Assembly (NCBI GenBank): GCA_029953675.1
Contig: JAMWBK010000006.1
Coordinates: 496,001 to 560,000 of the forward strand
Direction of reading: 5' to 3'
DNA from: Rhodosorus marinus
Lineage: Eukaryota; Rhodophyta; Stylonematophyceae; Stylonematales; Stylonemataceae
DNA length: 64,000 nt
The notes under the pieces are model-generated. The model worked only from the letters and a program-made list of their open reading frames with translations, searched no databases and was not told where the DNA came from. The position numbers were made by a program, and so were the translations under genes. Shown here piece after piece: positions 1 to 9,997 of this stretch (the first letter of the stretch is position 1; each line of letters begins with the position of its first letter).

Positions 1-515
1 AAAGGACTATATGCGTGCGGTTCAGACTCTGGCGTGCTCAACCTCTACGAACGCGGAAATCCGACCCCGAGAAAGTCCTTTTTGAACCTGACAACACCGC
101 TGGATGGCATCGAGTTCAGCTCTGATGGGGAGATTTGTGCGTTCTTCTCGAACACCCTGAAAAGTGCGTTCAGGTAAGGCAATCTGGAATCTTGACGATC
201 GGCTTTCCAGTCGACTTCCCTCGCAGTTCAATGTTCTCCCCTCTTTTTTTGCTGGTCTCGGGAACGGTTAGTTAGAAACCGCTCCTGGTTGGGAATGTGA
301 AGCGTGCTGACCCTCGTCTTTCCGGAACGGCTATTCTCTCTTCTAGGGTCGCCCACGTTGGTTCTGGAACTGTATTTTCGAACTGGCCAACGGAGGCTAC
401 AAACTTGCGGAGAACGTTTTGTGCTGATTTTAGCCCGGGGAATGGATTCCTTGCGACAGGAAATGACAAAGGCAACGTTTGTTTGTTCAGACTGCATCAC
501 TATGCTCCTCGCTAA
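1..515 (+). CDS. UTP18: UTP18 U3 snoRNP WD40 protein, 3' end (partial)
   Basis: C-terminal part of the WD-repeat protein UTP18, a member of the small-subunit processome (UTP-B complex) that acts in the nucleolus on 18S pre-rRNA. The reading frame is open from base 1; exons are 1-173 and 347-515, with a 173-base intron (CAG|GTAAGG ... TCTAG) that restores the frame. Seen directly: a WD40 blade (YACGSDSGVLNLY), the NLTTPLDGIEFSSDGE stretch, then GTVFSNWP, DFSPGNGFLATGNDKG and the terminal RLHHY. This last run is the hallmark of UTP18, whose family ends in an LHHY motif a few residues from the stop. The N-terminal propeller blades lie outside the window. It converges with ClpP across about 340 bases. 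Confidence 0.9.
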
Positions 516-858
516 GACGAGTCCTGAGTGTTCCCTGACAAGAAACGGTACCTGGAGTCTTGAGGCAGTGTTAATATTGGTGTAGGGGAAGGTCTTCCAA
601 AGCGGGAATGTGTAATAATACTAACTTATGGCTAATAAACCCCACGATCACGGATGGCCCTTCAAGCTCCTAGGTGGCGGCAGCCGCACAGCAAGGGAAG
701 CTGCTCTATTATCTACGTCCGACCTCTGGCTAGCATTATTGCTAGCTGCCCGTCTTTTCCGCAGACATGGCCTCTATAAATGGGGTTGTTTCATTCCTGA
801 TTTCCAGATCCTTTGCTTCTACGAAATCAAGACGTTTAATCTGGTTATATTCACATGC
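516..858. other. UTP18-ClpP convergent spacer, nothing seen
   Basis: Short spacer between two genes that end towards each other. I see no ORF of interest, repeat or RNA; it presumably holds both 3' UTRs. Confidence 0.5.
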
Positions 859-1893
859 CTACTGTGCCTGTGACTTGGCCTCAATGATCTGATCGACTAG
901 ACCATACTCTCTAGCCTGGTATGATGACATAAAGTTGTCTCGGTCCATATCCTGCAGCAGATTTTCGTACTCTTGACCAGTCATACGTGCATACTCGTGG
1001 GTCAGGTTCTCTCGAATTCGCAAGATCTGCTGGGCTTCGACCTGGATGTCCGACGCTTGTCCCTGGGCTCCTCCCATCGGCTGATGAATCATCACTCGCG
1101 AGTGTGGAAGTGCAAATCGTTTTCCCTATCAATCGAACATTGAGGTCGTACTTTAGAACGCTCTTTGAACTCCGATAAGGTCTAGCACTGTGACATGGTT
1201 ACCTTCGATCCTGCAGCGAGGAGGAATGAGGCCATAGAAGCGGCAAGTCCAACGTTGATTGTTACAATCTCAGACTTAATATGTTGCATGGTGTCAAAGA
1301 TCGCCATTCCTGCGATCACAGATCCTCCCGGAGAATTGATATACAGGTAAATGGGCTTCTCGCTGTCCTCCGATTCGAGATACAGCATAACTGCAATGAT
1401 CTGATTCGCGATCTGGCCAGAGAGAAAGAAGAGTTAAGCATGCACGTCGAGCCAAGTCAAGCTAACTGATTAGCACAGCTACCTCATCGTCAATCTCCTG
1501 TCCCAAAAAGATGATTCGCTCGCGGTACAGACGGTTGTAAATATCCACCCACTCAGCCTGTTGCCCTCCAGGCACACGATAAGCGACCTTGGGTACACCA
1601 ATAGGCATCATAGTCCATCGTGCTCTGCTAGCGCTGCTAAAACCAAGCAGCCCCATCAAAAGCAAGTCAGCACCACATATCCATTCAAAAAGAAACTCTC
1701 AAAGTGCAAAACCGCCATTGCACAGCCGAATTCGAAAGGAAAACCAAAACAAACGAAAAAAACAACTTCCAACTCACCTCTTCACCTCAGCGGTCGCGAA
1801 AACCTCCCCGTGAAACCCAGATCCCTGCATCCTACCGCAGAACGAGCTTGTGCTCGACCGCAAAGTACCCACTCCAGTCCCTACAAACGCCAT
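859..1893 (-). CDS. CLPP: Plastid-targeted ClpP serine protease subunit
   Basis: Proteolytic subunit of the Clp protease, which degrades proteins delivered by a ClpC-type chaperone, here most likely in the plastid stroma. Exons, in coding order: 1893-1778, 1636-1483, 1412-1203, 1125-859; introns of 141, 70 and 77 bases; 248 residues. The full catalytic triad is visible: Ser in [14 protein letters not shown], His in SRVMIHQP and Asp in [10 protein letters not shown]. It is therefore an active ClpP and not a ClpR subunit. Family blocks [12 protein letters not shown] and [15 protein letters not shown] are intact. The first exon begins MAFVGTGVG and supplies a Ser/Gly-rich leader of about 40 residues; MAFV starts suggest a red-algal type plastid transit peptide. 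Its splice into exon 2 (phase 2, TTTTAG acceptor) is my inference and agrees in frame. In red algae ClpP is nuclear-encoded, which fits. Confidence 0.9.
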
Positions 1894-3038
1894 TTCTCTC
1901 CCGCCCAAGATCTCACAAATCGCCCTCAATCCCCTCCCAAAAAGCTCTCCTTAATTCCCTCTTGTGACGATGAGGTTAGTAACCCAAACTCCTTTGATCC
2001 TTTTTATCCAATTCCAATACCTTCCAAGGACCCTTCTTCACCCCAACCCGAAGAGAGTAACTCCTCACCCTCCTTTCATATACATCCTCCCCAAACCCCC
2101 TTTCCCCCCCCCCTTCGAGATGGCAAAAATCTACATCTCAATCCAGAAAAAAAATCCAAAAAAACGCTGTCCACGTCCCGCAATCTCACAAACATGATCA
2201 TCAATCACCTCAAGATAGATGACCTTCCCCTTATTTTTCATCAGCAATTCATAAATCGTCTCCCATCCTGCGTTTCCTGTCATCTACGCTGACGCCTGAG
2301 GCCTAAAAGTAATATTACTGATATACCCCCCTTATTAAAAGTCAATTAATGACCACATTTTAATATAATACATATAACAGCAAAATTGAAAACTGGGGAT
2401 ACCCCCCGATCTCAAGAATCTATTATTCAGTCCAAAATATTTTGACTGAATTTCAGTCTTTATTGAGGAGCTGGGTTGTGGGGGTTTGGTGGTGGTCTCC
2501 AGGTATCGAACATTGCTGATAGGAAGGAGGAGGGTTTTACCGTAGATCCCTATCTCCATCATGGCTTATCCAAACAGTACGAAGAAGTAATTTAGGTTGA
2601 AATGGAACAATTTCTTCCAAGCACTTTCCACGTCCAAAGTGATTGCGAATCGGTGATCGATCTCCTCCGGAGGGGGGTGGTGTTGTGTTAGTTTAGGCCC
2701 TCTTTGCTTTGTTTTCACGGCGCTCCAAGCTGGACAAGGTGTCGACCTCTATATTTAGATCAACTACCGTTGACCGCGATCAATGGCGAGATTCCCGAGA
2801 TGAGAAACCTTCCGACAGACCTCAAGCTCTTCCTGTTGATGCCCGCATTGGCTCGTGCTCAGTTGGAATCCCGGAAGGGGCGATGTGGGGCTAAGCATTT
2901 CACTCAAAGGGCAGGTTTTTACTGAAGCTGTTACGGCAGCCTGGCCTCGGTTAGTCTGCGTTGGAGCTGACCCTGTTGGCTGTCGTTGAGAGATCCAGCT
3001 AGTCGTCTGTGCAGACCTCTTTTTTCTTTTTTTTTCAG
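1894..3038. other. ClpP/XPC divergent spacer with both leaders
   Basis: The half next to ClpP (about 1894-2200) is C/A-rich on the + strand and includes a run of 10 C at 2104-2113. The middle (2290-2460) is AT-rich. The half next to XPC (about 2460-2740) is G/T-rich. This is the polarised composition seen before other genes in the window. A missing 5' exon of XPC probably lies in about 2700-2950, but I could not find a donor that gives the required phase. Confidence 0.4.
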
Positions 3039-5306
3039 TTGCTGAAGACTTTCACTCTGGCGGCGCGGGAGAGTGAAGATGATGAACAAAACGGGGAGAA
3101 AATATCAGAGTTGGAGGGTAAGGCTCAAGGCCCCCGGAAACATCTGGAAGCAGAGAGCTCGTTGGCGGTCTCTAAAACGCTTGAGAGAGTGAAGCTTAAG
3201 AAACGGCAGAAGGAGGAGAGGCTTAGGAGGGCGGGGAAAGAGCTTCCCAATCCCTCCCATGGGGAGGACAGTGACAACCTCCAGTGGATAGCTGCTGATG
3301 ATGACCTCGAGTGGGTAGATGCTGATGATAATCCCGGCGAGGTAGAAGACAGATCTATTGACAGGCCCGGTAACCTTGAATCTGGAGTAGATGAGATTGA
3401 AGTGGTTTATAGTGACGGACCGGAGACCAAAACGACTTCTGTAGAGAAGGGGGATGGATACGATGAGGGGTGTGAGTCTGTTGTGAGAGATTTACAGGCA
3501 GGAGTACTACCACATGAACAAATCAGTGAAGAAAAGCAGCCCTTGCTCTCAGAGGACGACGATGAGATAATTGTTGACCTCGGAACGCCAAATAATTCTG
3601 AGGGCGGTGCTGATGAGACGGAGCCCAAACCTAAGCGCGCGAGAGTGAGCGCTGAGGAGAAACGCTACTACTTGAGCATACATAGTGCCCATCTGACGGT
3701 GCTAGTTTGCCTGATTCCTGGAAAAGCAGACCAGGTGGCCTCGGATGCGACCCTGCAAGAAACTGCTTCAAGCTTGTTAGCAACTGGAGAAATAAGCGAC
3801 ATTCCGTCCTTGCGTCGTTCAGTAATTCTGTTCTGTGCAAATATTGCACAAGCGGCGAGAGGACTATCGGTCAAGAGTGCAGACCTCAGAGAGAGGGCCA
3901 AGCTTTTGGTTCAGAGGAAAATCGGCGGGCCCCTGGAAGCCATGGTTGTCTTGGCGGCGGCGCTCCGTTGGAAGGGTCTTCGCACCAGAACCGTGGCCTC
4001 TTTAATTCCCGTGTCGCATAGACACAGTGTGGTGAACCAGAGCGTGGACGCCAACACAGAACACTGGTGCGAAGTATTCTTGAGCGGTCGATGGATCCCC
4101 GCGAGCGCAGTAAACGGATCTGTCGACAAAGTGCAATCCATGTTCGCCAAAACTGGAACTCCGAAGAGAAGGGGACCGGCTGCCAGTAGCGAGCGGAAGA
4201 GGTCCGCTTTACACACACATGTCATTGCGTGCGAACGTGGACGCTACTACGATGTTACCCCGAGGTACAACAAGGAATGGCACAAGGTTCAAGCGCATCG
4301 GGCTCCGGATAATCTTCTGGGGGAGCTTCTAAAGCGTCTATCGGTGACCCGCACTCTCGAAAGCCCCGACTCAGGCTCTGAGGCAGATAAGGTGGAGCTG
4401 GAGGGGATCGCTCTAAGCGAGCCATTGCCTACTTCTCAGGCAGCGTATGTAAACCATCCGCGTTTCGCTCTAGAGAAACATTTGCTTAAGTTTGAAATCC
4501 TCCATCCGAAAGAGCCAGTATTGGGATACTGTTCTGGTTTACCAGTCTATCCAAGGCGATGCGTTCACACACTTCGATCTAAAGAGAGATGGATTCGAGA
4601 AATGCGAATAGTTCGAGATGATGCTGAACCAGTGAAACTCATGGCTGCAAGGAAAGGTTCTTCTCGTGAAGGCCAGCAGATAGAGCTCTTCGGGTTTTGG
4701 CAGACTAATAAGTACGTGCCTCCTTTCGCGTTTGACGGCATCGTGCCCAAGGATGAAAACAACAAGCTGGACATATGGACTCCGGAGCACGTTCCAGGCG
4801 GCTGCGTACATGTAAAGATGAAGTACGCGGCGCAGATGGCTCGACGGTTGCAAATAGATTACGCGGTTGCTATGACGGGATTTGACGTAAGGCCAGGCGG
4901 AAAATCCGTCCCAAAGTTTGAAGGTGTCGTAGTCCTGGAGGAGAACAAAGAACTGCTCGAAGATGCCGCTCGCGCTGGAATGGGAATGAAAATAGAAGCT
5001 GACGCCCGAAAAGAGTACGACCAACTGATTAGCCTGTGGCGAAAGGTTATTCGAGCAGTCCGAGCAAAGGAAAAGGTTCGAAGGAAGTACGGAGGTGCCC
5101 TGGAGCATGATCTGACATATCTCCAGTCCAAGAGACTTGGAGTCGAGCAGAAGCTACTGGAACCGGAAGGTCCTTCGGCTTCTGTCGAGAATAGAGCTCA
5201 CATACATGAGTATCTTCCCGCGGTGGCGGATCGGAACAAGCCGTGGGAGTTTGTTGAGATCTGCAAGACATGTGGGGTGAAACATCGATTCTCAAAGCTT
5301 TGCTGA
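3039..5306 (+). CDS. RAD4: XPC/Rad4 nucleotide-excision-repair damage sensor (5' exon missing)
   Basis: DNA-damage recognition factor of global nucleotide excision repair; it flips out damaged bases and recruits TFIIH in the nucleus. One large exon gives 755 residues from a strong polypyrimidine-CAG acceptor ending at 3038. No usable ATG lies near its start, so at least one upstream exon exists and the true start is unresolved. Order: acidic, low-complexity N-terminus (about 1-205); transglutaminase-like fold (about 210-440, with KIGGPLEAMVVLAAALRWKG and EHWCEVFLSGRWIPA); beta-hairpin domains BHD1 to BHD3 (about 460-665, with YVNHPRFALEKHL, ELFGFWQTNKYVPP, TGFDVRPGGKSVPKFEGVVV). The tail carries the family's HIHE...CKTCG element near the stop, so the 3' end is complete. 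The next thing downstream is a retrotransposon scrap. Confidence 0.88.
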   Translation: MLKTFTLAARESEDDEQNGEKISELEGKAQGPRKHLEAESSLAVSKTLERVKLKKRQKEERLRRAGKELPNPSHGEDSDNLQWIAADDDLEWVDADDNPGEVEDRSIDRPGNLESGVDEIEVVYSDGPETKTTSVEKGDGYDEGCESVVRDLQAGVLPHEQISEEKQPLLSEDDDEIIVDLGTPNNSEGGADETEPKPKRARVSAEEKRYYLSIHSAHLTVLVCLIPGKADQVASDATLQETASSLLATGEISDIPSLRRSVILFCANIAQAARGLSVKSADLRERAKLLVQRKIGGPLEAMVVLAAALRWKGLRTRTVASLIPVSHRHSVVNQSVDANTEHWCEVFLSGRWIPASAVNGSVDKVQSMFAKTGTPKRRGPAASSERKRSALHTHVIACERGRYYDVTPRYNKEWHKVQAHRAPDNLLGELLKRLSVTRTLESPDSGSEADKVELEGIALSEPLPTSQAAYVNHPRFALEKHLLKFEILHPKEPVLGYCSGLPVYPRRCVHTLRSKERWIREMRIVRDDAEPVKLMAARKGSSREGQQIELFGFWQTNKYVPPFAFDGIVPKDENNKLDIWTPEHVPGGCVHVKMKYAAQMARRLQIDYAVAMTGFDVRPGGKSVPKFEGVVVLEENKELLEDAARAGMGMKIEADARKEYDQLISLWRKVIRAVRAKEKVRRKYGGALEHDLTYLQSKRLGVEQKLLEPEGPSASVENRAHIHEYLPAVADRNKPWEFVEICKTCGVKHRFSKLC

Positions 5307-5659
5307 TCAGCGCGAACAGCCTATCATCTTCTCGACGGTGCCACTGGCTCACTCCTCGATTCGCAAGGTAAATGGACGCCGTTCCAAGCAGAATGCTTCA
5401 ATCGCCATCGAGGAAAGCATTCTTGCTTGCATTGCAATGCCAACGAGTGGCACATTCACGGCTCTATTCAAAAAGCTATGAGCGAATTGGATTGCTGGGA
5501 TATCGAAATAGTTATTTATGAGATAAAAGATGATCAAACGACTCAAGAAAGCTGTTGTCCTCCCCAGCCAAGCCAAAAATTCTACTTCCTGCCAACCATA
5601 CCTTCGCCAACCTGCTTTGCTTTCAAAGTCGAGCGTGACGCAGATGGGAAGTCGCCAGA

Positions 5660-5935
5660 TATAAGATAAAGCAGGCGGTTCTACGCAATAATTGTCGCTA
5701 CCAGGAGTTGTTTGGTAGCCTAATATTCTTGGCCCACGCGGACGTGACCAGATATTTTCTATGCGGTGCGATAGTTGTCAAGCCACCCTCGCGCTATGCA
5801 GAGCACAGGATGATGGCAAAAGGAATCCTGCTCTATTTGCAGAGGACCAAGAATTACCAACTGGAGATGGGAGCAAGCAACCATTCGACGAAGGATGTTG
5901 AGTTGTACACTGATTCACCTTGGCGGGGTTAAAGG
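5660..5935 (+). mobile_element. Ty1-copia pol relic (RT-RNase H junction fragment)
   Basis: A decayed stretch of about 90 codons matching the end of the reverse transcriptase and the start of RNase H of Ty1/copia retrotransposons. Visible landmarks in order: YQELFGSLIFLAHA (family: YR-x-LVGSLIYLA), a damaged 'TRPDI' position read as DVTRYFL, the ILLYLQRTKNYQLEM block (family: R-x-LRYLKGT) and VELYTDSPWRG (family: GY-x-DADWAG). It stops at 5933 and lacks every other domain; no LTR was recognised. It is a dead fragment, 350 bases downstream of XPC. No restored version is proposed. Confidence 0.7.
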
Positions 5936-7056
5936 AGAGAGACTTTATGTGACTGGCCATATTCTTATGTACACACCGTTGGCATCATCGTAACCTTAAT
6001 CCTTCGCTCGCTGACTTGATCCTATCAACCTACACCAGAGAACACTACAAAACATTAAAAGTTTTCATACCCTATCGTGTTCATTGGTTGAATACCATAT
6101 CCGATTTCGACATTTCCAAACGTGTTCCATCGATGCTCACCACAAATCAGCAACTCTCTTCCATTCATGGCTTTAAAAATCCAATTAGATCCTAATTATA
6201 TATATAAATCAAGCTTTATTCTATACATGTAAGTTTTTCATTCGTGATACTTAACACGTGTCTATATATTATTCAATTACTTTTTAGTCAGTGAACGTTC
6301 ACCAATAATGTTGAAGAATATTTGTAAAACTTGAAATTTACATGAAAGTCTGATCATAATTACCATCTCATGGAGAGAAAGATACTAAATCCAAGGGGTA
6401 CATGGTCAAACAACTGTTACCATGGTATGGCCACAACTTGACCCCTACAGAGCTTCAGGAGCAGAAGCATTTTAACGATATATTACTCATAAATTATTTA
6501 TCTATATAGTTTTTTATAAATAAATAAATTAAGAACGGTATAATAATCGATACGTAAATATCTAAGTAGGGGTGGAAAGATGTTCAGATAAATATATGCT
6601 TTGAAAAGGGTTTGAGGGGTACTATAGAATAGATTGTAGAATAGCTCAAAACTTCTTATTTCTTCCAAGTTTTTGGGGAGAAAGGCGGAGACGATGAAAA
6701 TCGACATTTTCGATGGAATTTAGAAAAATGGTGTTTTGTTTTTATTTTTCGTTGCTGCCGGTGGTCCACTACTTGACATATAAATGTTGAGACGCTCCTA
6801 CAGCAAGCAGAGGCGGGAGTTGCGTGAGGGAGGGTGGAGGGAGGTTTGGTTACATCACGTGAGGGTAGCAAAGGTTGAAAGATGATCGAAGCAGGATAAA
6901 GGAGACATTTGTGGGTGAGCTGTGTTGCGTGGGCGGGGCGCAGCGGGGGTTGAGTGTCTGTGAGAGTTGAGGTGGGTTGGTCCGCGACTGGGGAGGTGGA
7001 GGGGGTCTGGATAGGGATTGGATTGGATTGGCTTGTTGATTTTTTAACTTGTGAGC
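5936..7056. other. AT-rich spacer ending in mTERF leader
   Basis: About 5940-6650 is AT-rich with no credible ORF. About 6830-7056 turns G/T-rich and leads straight into the mTERF start codon. No RNA gene or repeat of note was seen. Confidence 0.4.
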
Positions 7057-8788
7057 ATGTCGGGGATGTGCGGGTTTGTTAATTCGGCTGGGTTTGCCGG
7101 GAGGCGAGGTTCTGCCTCGGTTACTTGCAATGTCGCTCAGCGGCCGCTATCGATGGTAGGGTTTTTCGCCTTATTTTTCGCTCGATTCTTCAGAGCTGTT
7201 TTCGGTTGCTAACCGTTTTCGTTTTCATTACAGACTTTGGCGGAGAAGGAAACTGGAAAGACCACACGAATGTCGAAAAAGCAGGGCCAGGGACAACGGG
7301 GAAGGAGGCGTTATTACTCTCAAGCACGCATGGAGGAGGACCGCAGGCAGAGAAAGCATGTAGAGAGAAGAAGAGCCGTCCAAACCGAGCCCGACTCGAA
7401 GCTTCTCGACATGCTCGATTACCTGCGGGAAATTGGTCTCTCAATCGAAGACTGTGGACGAGTGGTACGTAGTATCAATAAGAACTCGGACCAGTTCGTC
7501 TTTCTTCTTCTTCCGCTGCTGATGCATGCGTGCCTCTTCAATTTCTCCCGGCTCGAACAATGCGCAGGTACAGAAACGACCGCAGGTTGTGGATCTTGAT
7601 GTGGGCAAGGACATTGAACCCTGCCTTCATTTCCTAGCTGGTCCTGTGTTCGGAATGAATGAGAAGCAAATAGCCCGAACTATTCGCAATGCCCCCCAAA
7701 TCTTTATGAAGAGCAGGAGCTCTATGCTTCCCCGAATTGACTTTCTGAAGAGACTGGGAATCGAGGGTCCCGAGCTCGCGAATGTGGCAAGTTCTAGGCC
7801 GCATGTCCTGTGGATGGATTTGAGCAACGCCAAGCGAGTAGTGGATTGGGTGAAAATCGAGCTTGAAATGGATGATAAGAAGAACCTGGCAAGGTTCTTT
7901 TCTGCAGCCCCGCAGGTTCTACTTGAGGTAGGATGGGTTTCGATTTGTCGTTCGTCTCCAGTCTCTCTTCTTTTTTTCTAATATGGAAATGGTTCGGCCT
8001 CGTGTTTAGTCTCCTCGAAGGCTCCAAATAACGATTAACTGGTTCAAGGACAAAGTTGGGCTGTCCGAGGCGCAAGCGAAAAAGGCTGGGGAGAAGTGGC
8101 CATATGTCTTCGGGTACAGGCCGGATTCGACTTTTAACAGCCGAGTTGAGTGCCTTGCGAAGTTTGGTCTAAGCAAGGAGACCATTAGTAGAGTTGTCGA
8201 GTCGACCCCGAAAGTAGTCGCAATGTCAGTCAATGCACAACTGGGGAAACAGATGGAGATTTTACTTGATCTGGGGATACGCGAGGAGAACCTGGACAAG
8301 ATAATTAGTACTGTACCTACGTTCTTCGGTACCTGCCCGCAAGCAAGGATAGAATTTTTCCTTTCTATTGGTTTGGACAAGGAGAGCTTGGCAAAGATGG
8401 TTGAGGCTCAGCCAGGCATTCTCTTCCTATCTCTGAAAGCGAACCTTCGGCCGAAGTGGGAGTATTTCACGAAGGTGATGGGGGGTAGCGCGGAAGACTT
8501 GAAACAAGTGCCTGGCTACTTTGTACTGAATCTGGAACAGCGGATAATGCCAAGGTTCGCATTTTGCTGCTCGAGAAATGTCTCAGCACCCATCAAGGAC
8601 ATGGTAAGCATTTCAGAAAAGCTGGATTTAGCTGCTCGAGACACTTTTTCTGACGTTGACGGTTTCTCCTTCAGGTGAGCGGCACGGATGAATACTTTTG
8701 CAGAAAGATTGCCAAGGTTCCGTATCAGGAGTATCGACGTTTCGAAGAAACCGGTGACTGGATGATGTTCAGTACACCGCTAATGTAG
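7057..8788 (+). CDS. mTERF family protein, probably plastid
   Basis: Member of the mitochondrial transcription termination factor family; plant and algal members bind nucleic acid in plastids or mitochondria and affect transcription, splicing or ribosome biogenesis. Exons 7057-7155, 7234-7464, 7568-7927, 8010-8603 and 8675-8788; all joins are phase 0 with GT-AG borders; 465 residues. The body is a string of about 30-residue mTERF repeats, recognisable by recurring Pro at the helix turn and Leu periodicity (QKRPQVVDLDV, IRNAPQIF, SRPHVLWMD, SAAPQVLLE, ESTPKVVAMSV, STVPTFF, EAQPGILF, QVPGYFVLNLEQRI). Residues 1-33 (MSGMCGFVNSAGFAGRR...) form a basic, Phe-bearing leader that looks like a plastid transit peptide. 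A basic stretch at about 45-75 follows. Which nucleic acid it binds cannot be told from sequence. Confidence 0.87.
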
Positions 8789-9997
8789 ATTTGGAGTGTA
8801 AGAAAGCTCTATTTTTAGGGGGGATATCGGAACAACATGGATCTAGAGGACCGGATGAATTGTTGAGTACCGCTTATTGTTATGAATCTAATAGTCAGTC
8901 CAAGAGACTTGAACGTACAGTGCCTGTACCCGTGGTATATAGATGAGAGTTCTACCATTATTTAAGTAAAGTAGATGGGTTACAAAAATTTCCTTGCCAA
9001 TCTCGTCCCGAGGGGAGGTGTGGCCATTCGCCAGCTTGATCCGAGCTATAACCGTAGGGAAACATCAAATTCCTGCCGGTACCAAGTAACTGTATCCTTT
9101 ACTGGGCATGTGATGACGCACCTTCAGGACCACAATAAACTCCCCAAAGCCATGAGAACTCAGCAGGTTTCCACCCTCCTCCCAAACCGAACGCCGTGAT
9201 GAACAGCTTCCAGAGAATTCCATTCACCTCAGCATTGTATGCCGATCATAACAAACAAACTTCATACCCCTCCTTCATACCCCTCCTACCACATCGTCCT
9301 CGATCACGTAGAATAGGGCTTAAATATTAATAATTTATAATATCCCGCTTTTTCAAATGTTCCATTAGGGGGTTACTGGGATACGTTGACAATTTCCAAA
9401 CCGCGATGAGTTTCCATGACAGCTGTCCACCATTTTGATCCTGTTATTTCAAAAAATTAGACTTACCCGTCCAGGAGAAAAAATTTAAAATTTTAGAAGT
9501 TTCTGCTCTGGAACTCCCAATTTTTTTGTTTTTTGAAACTAATTTGTACGGTAGATTAGTTTGTTTTTGTTTTGCGTTTATTTCTGATGCCATGGTGACC
9601 TCTTTTTGGGACATTCGCCTCTATTTGCGTCGAAGCGTTGGCTGGGTAAAAGTTTTTGCTTTATGAACTAGGAGTGTCGCTTGAGGGTTGGAGGTAATTT
9701 TGGAGTTTTTTGCTGAAGTTAGGTCTTTTGGGGAAGATGTTGAGTTCAGGTTGGGGGGGGGGGGAGGAAGGAAGTGGTAGTGTGAGAGAGGTATGATAAG
9801 ATTTTGAAGGTATGGGGACTGTAAATGTATGAAGTATGATGTGAATTGTGCTTCTGGGTTTGGTTGAGTAATGGAGGTTTGTGGGGACGGTTTTGTGTGA
9901 GGGAAGGTTGTGTTGTGTGGGGGGAGGGGGTGTTTTTGTGGAGAGTGGTTTTGGTTGCTGATTACGAAGGCGGTTTGTAGATAAGAGGAAAACAAGA
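8789..9997. other. mTERF-HERC spacer
   Basis: About 8790-9300 is mixed composition; a 13-base motif occurs twice near 9262-9290. About 9300-9550 is AT-rich. About 9540-9997 is strongly G/T-rich, has a run of 12 G at 9753-9764, and forms the leader of the HERC-like gene. No coding exon is supported. Confidence 0.4.

Noticed and set aside
1561-2292. A 243-codon + strand ORF, Pro/Ser/Lys-rich
   Set aside because: Antisense to the ClpP 5' exons and leader; its odd composition comes from the C/A-rich leader and a C run.
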